Positions 60,152 to 64,000 of a DNA stretch of 64,000 nt are shown piece by piece. The notes beneath the pieces were generated by a model. The model saw nothing but the letters and a program-made list of their open reading frames with translations. It ran no database searches and was not told the origin of the DNA. Position 1 is the first letter of the stretch. Every line of letters begins with the position of its first letter. Position numbers and translations under genes: made by a program. The stretch spans positions 2,666,001 through 2,730,000 of the forward strand of contig WUJK01000006.1 in NCBI GenBank assembly GCA_011317545.1, written 5' to 3'. The DNA is from Coniella vitis (lineage: Eukaryota; Ascomycota; Sordariomycetes; Diaporthales; Schizoparmaceae).

Positions 60152-63100
60152 ACCGTTGGCAGGAGAACATCACGCCTGGTTGCCACACAAATCATTTAGA
60201 CATCGTCGACGAGCTATCCAGGCTCTTGTATATCCCTGGACAATCGGACTTGCCTGACATAGGAACTGCGCCCGGATGGCGACCGCTGTCGAAGAGGGTC
60301 CGGGAGTTATTGGTAACCGTCGCTTGACTGACCTGTTCAAGCTGGTCCAGTTGGAGATCCCGCCCACATTGCAGAGATACGGTACAGGTCGACTGCGGTT
60401 CCCCGCGATGGTGTACGGGTAATATTGTTCTCCAGCACCATTGTTGCATGAGGTGATGATTCCGTGGCTAGTTTACTGCGCACGGCAGCCATCCCAAGCC
60501 TTGCGAGACTGGTACGAGTTGCTCAAGAAAGTAGTGATACAAAGTCTCTGGTACCGAGACCCCGCCATATGCCATGGGCTCTTTCGCTTCAGAGTCACAA
60601 CGGGCGGCCCCACCGGAAACGCTGCCATCGGCTCTTCAAGGACTACGGCAGGGCAGATGCTGAGAGAGCCAGAAGTTTGTGGAGATTCACACCGGCACAG
60701 TACAGACAGTGTATCGAGCTGGGAGCAAGTCTTTTACCATTACGGCACTGGGGATTAATACCACCATACTTGGGCGTCTTTGACGGCTCAGTGTGGTCAA
60801 TGGCAATTATGTTATTGTTTAACTTGTGCTAGTCACACACAGCCTGATAGAAATGAATCAAGCCACGCTTTTGAAGCCTAACACGGTCCCCCCAATTGAA
60901 AATCCAGATCTCGTCCTTCCTTCACGTCATACTGTCCTTCATCCACCGTGAAATCCACCGACGACAACCTGCGCCATCCCAAATTGGCAATCAGACCACC
61001 ACCCCACGTCTCTGGAAGAACTGATAGCACAGTCGCATGCCGTCTGTGCTAATCAGATGCAGGTGTAAAAGTAGAAAGCTATTACCACTGTACTACGAGC
61101 ACAAAAGAAGTCCTCCTCATGTGTAGTACACATGGCTGCCTCATATCGTGACAGTATGTCCTTGCCTTTCTGGTTCTCGCACGGGGACCAGCGGAACAGT
61201 GAACTGACGGCGAGGATGACCGGAGGTTCGTCCTGGGGTGACGCGTAGATAGTCGAACAGGGCCCGTATGACTTTCTCCTTGCGGTGTACTCAACAGAAG
61301 AGCAAAGACTGCCTTGTCGCTACTGTGTGTGTATGAGGCGAAGCTCGCGATGGCATTCGGGAGAAAGCTGAGCTGTTCCGAAGGATCAAGGCGTAGCATA
61401 GGGGTTGATACAGGGCCGTAGCCCGCTTCCAGGGCATGATGCCCTCCCACAACTCGTCCAGAATGGACGCAAACGAGGCAAAAGACCACGGCGGTAGGAC
61501 ACAGCCTCTAGCACCAGGAAACTGGCCCGGACTTCATATTACAGTGCCGGTGGGGGAATGGGAGTCCAGCACCACAAACCCTTGAGGGTTATCTTGTAAC
61601 CCTCCTTGTGGGTGATGTTGTAACCCTCCTTGAGGGCAAATTCAACGTGCCTAGACGAATTAGATTATGGCAACCCTCACTAAGGGTTAGGTTTACGAAC
61701 CTCGGCAGCATGTTGCCGTGTGCATAATGGGCGAGGCGGCCACGGACCCCGCTGCTGGCGTTGGTGCCGGAGCCAATCTGCCAATGTACAGCTTGAAACC
61801 GGCTACTCCCGGCTTCTCCATCACGACAGCGTACATCCCCCAAGCCCGGTACTTGCCCCCGGGGACATCAAGTCCTTTTAAAGAAAGCCAGGGTTGGCGG
61901 GGCAAGAGCCAGCAACTGCCTCTGCATAGCAGAATCAAACGACAGCTGCGAGGCAGCTGCAACAGCATTGTACGCCTCATGTGTATCGAAAACAATCAAC
62001 AACTTGGCATTTATAAAGGTGCTGGAGCCCTGTTGTTTCCACTGCTGAAAACTGTCGATATCTTTGAGTTGAGAACGTAGCCCCCCCCCTCTCTCTACTC
62101 CACGGCCCGTTGATATTGGTCTCAAACTGTTGTCGTTCAAGCCCAAGGGTCGAGGGGCGCATAGGAAGCAACTTGCGGTCTTGCTGCGCTCGCCTAAGCG
62201 TGGACTCATGGGAGTCGCCAGGCCATGCCGCGGCTATTCTTGGATGATGACTGAGAGTTGGGACCTCGTGGCGTTCTGCACCTTCTGTTCTTTGAGTGTT
62301 TCAGAATGACCTATCTATACCATCGATATAGACTTCTATATAACCCCTGGATTTTGTCAGCATTATTTAGCCCAGGCTGATTGAGAGGGTGATGGCACTT
62401 ACATGATAGATTGGCGACAGTCGTTGTGGATGTGGTTGTGTCAAGGACGTGAAAGCATTCGTGTGTACTGCATATAATGAGTACTTCTTTTGTCCTCGTA
62501 GTACAACGGCAACAGCTTTTGGCCTTTGACAAGACGATAGAATCATAGCGATAGTCGTAGGCATATATGGACACCGTGACACGGAAGGAAAAGGAGGATA
62601 TAGAGTTTTCGAACCAACCCGTCTGGTATTCCTAGCGGTGTTGAGGTAGTTGTTGAGCCAGAAAAATGCACGGTATGTTATTCGCAGTTGGTAGAGCGAA
62701 CCCTGTCGGCTGTGTTACCACAACCGCGTCGGCAATGTGACCCGTTTGCTCGAAAGTCTTTGTGAGGTAAATAGTCGCTGATTTGGTGAGATTATCGTCG
62801 ACATGGCAAGGCGTGGTAGTGTAATCTTTGAAGTGCTATGTAAGCGTGAGGCAGCGTGAGGAAGCCTTTGTTGGGCGATTGAGTGGCAGCCAGGGACGCG
62901 AACAAGGATCATTCACCCGCTTCGCTGGTCGGATTTGCCAGTAAGTCCCTTGCTTTGGCCTTGCTTTTGCAAGTTTCCATGTGCCGCCTGCGTCTCCAGT
63001 TTGTTGTTGCCTCTGTGGCAGGCGTGCACTGCATCGTAGCTACCATGCTGTGCACTAAGCGCAAACGATGTGAATGGTAGCCTCTAGCTGGATGATGGAG

Positions 63101-64000
63101 ATGTCCGTGAGGGAATTCAGATGCATTGGCCTTACTGGCGTGTTTGTAAATGCCGTCAAGGAGGCCTTTGTGGACGGGGTGCCCGCCTTACCAGACTGCG
63201 GAGTTGGCGCTGCTGATGAAGTGGTCGCCAGCCGCGTTCTTGACGCATACACCCGACGTGGTGCAGACAGCAATGGATGATGACCTGAGTTTGCTTGTGT
63301 TCCCCATGGCGATGGTCAAAACGAGAAGTCTACTCGAGATTTCTCAATCAAGGCGGTAACTCTATCACAGTTCACCGTTCACAACGCGATGATCCGTATT
63401 TCAAGTAGATTGGCCGTGTCTCATAGGGAGGAGGCCGCTTCTGTTATGGTTTGACCATACAAAGAATGTAATGGCCCAAGAGCAGGCCCAACAGATCTAT
63501 CACGGCCTTTGCGAGAGTTGTTGACTTGGCCCGTTTCATCGACCAACGGGTCGGGGTAGAAGTAGATTGACGGGTGTTTCAAGTGATGGAACCTTGAAGC
63601 TGTGCGAATCGCCTCAGATACAATATAGAAGGAAAATCCACCCAATGAGCTTATTGAGCTTGAAGAGCCTGCTTTGAGATCCGGCCTTGATCTGTGCTTG
63701 TACGCGCTAGGAAGCGTGGTGGTCCGGCTATCCGATAATTGTATTTTGTTTGCTCCAAGTCTCAGGCCTGTACGGTCTGGGCTCTCCCATGGTAACGGGA
63801 CTCGGTGTCGGCGAGGATCGTGCACACAAGTCTTACGCCTCTTTGTAAGCGACGGTTCGGGGGAGCGAGGTTTGGGAGATCGTCGACGTCATGTGCTTCT
63901 TATTCTTTCCCGGTTCAGACTGGACGCGCGTTTGGATGAGAGCGGGGCCTGAGGAGGCGAATGCACTGGAAGAGATGTCATTTTAATGTCGACATATGTA
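60152..64000. other. Gene-poor right end, 3.8 kb
   Basis: No convincing gene. ORFs of 60-135 codons occur on all frames without recognisable domains. One at 60464-60832 (SHNGRPHRKRCHRLFKDYGR...) has protein-like composition and may be a remnant. The stretch includes the set of AACCCT/AGGGTT inverted half-sites at 61577-61688. Confidence 0.45.
61577..61688. repeat. Four telomere-like inverted half-site pairs
   Basis: AACCCT followed within a few bases by (A)GGG(TT) occurs four times: 61577-61590, 61598-61613, 61622-61636 and 61672-61688. The middle two also share a TTGTAACCCTCCTTG direct repeat. Each could fold into a small hairpin. No coding region overlaps. Confidence 0.65.

Noticed and set aside
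62655..62740. tRNA-like A-box (GCAGTTGGTAGAGCG)
   Set aside because: No matching B-box, acceptor stem or anticodon arm could be found.

Overview
The window is nuclear DNA of a filamentous ascomycete, most likely a Sordariomycete. The reasons are short GT-AG introns with CTGAC-like branch sites, Kozak-like starts, a HET-domain protein, a highly reducing polyketide synthase (HR-PKS), an UstYa-family protein, and GC-rich exons between AT-rich, microsatellite-rich spacers. I see no rRNA, tRNA, CRISPR array or intact transposon.

Layout. 1-6.5 kb is the edge of a secondary-metabolite cluster: the 3' part of an HR-PKS with a C-terminal carnitine-acyltransferase domain, then a short-chain dehydrogenase and a SnoaL/NTF2-like protein, all on the + strand. 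The translation factor eEF1B-beta (7.6-8.65 kb, -) marks the likely cluster boundary. 10-14 kb holds a possible decayed secreted-protein gene, an M81 (MlrC-like) peptidase and an alpha/beta hydrolase. 14.9-19.7 kb (-) holds an ankyrin-repeat protein and a CorA-like membrane protein, possibly one gene, with a 90-bp internal duplication and one unexplained frame change. After a 4.8-kb gene-poor stretch come a Ser/Thr-rich single-pass membrane protein (24.5-26.6 kb) and an extradiol-type dioxygenase (27.6-29.1 kb, -).

30-42 kb is the most interesting block: a HET-domain protein, an MDP-1-like phosphatase, and two divergently transcribed genes. Both of those carry the spacing of the MACPF (membrane-attack-complex/perforin) signature. 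The larger one also has a bulb-type lectin domain at its C-terminus. I propose these two as a candidate lectin-guided, intracellular pore-forming pair; this is inference.

42-60 kb holds a concentrative nucleoside transporter, an HSL-type esterase, an UstYa-like (DUF3328) protein, a TMEM33/Pom33-like ER membrane protein with a 16-nt exon, a PTEN-like phosphatase, a CYP504-like P450 and a Cdc25/Ych1-type rhodanese. 60.2-64 kb shows no convincing gene. Exon joins were worked out by hand from splice consensus and reading-frame phase; no alignment was run.
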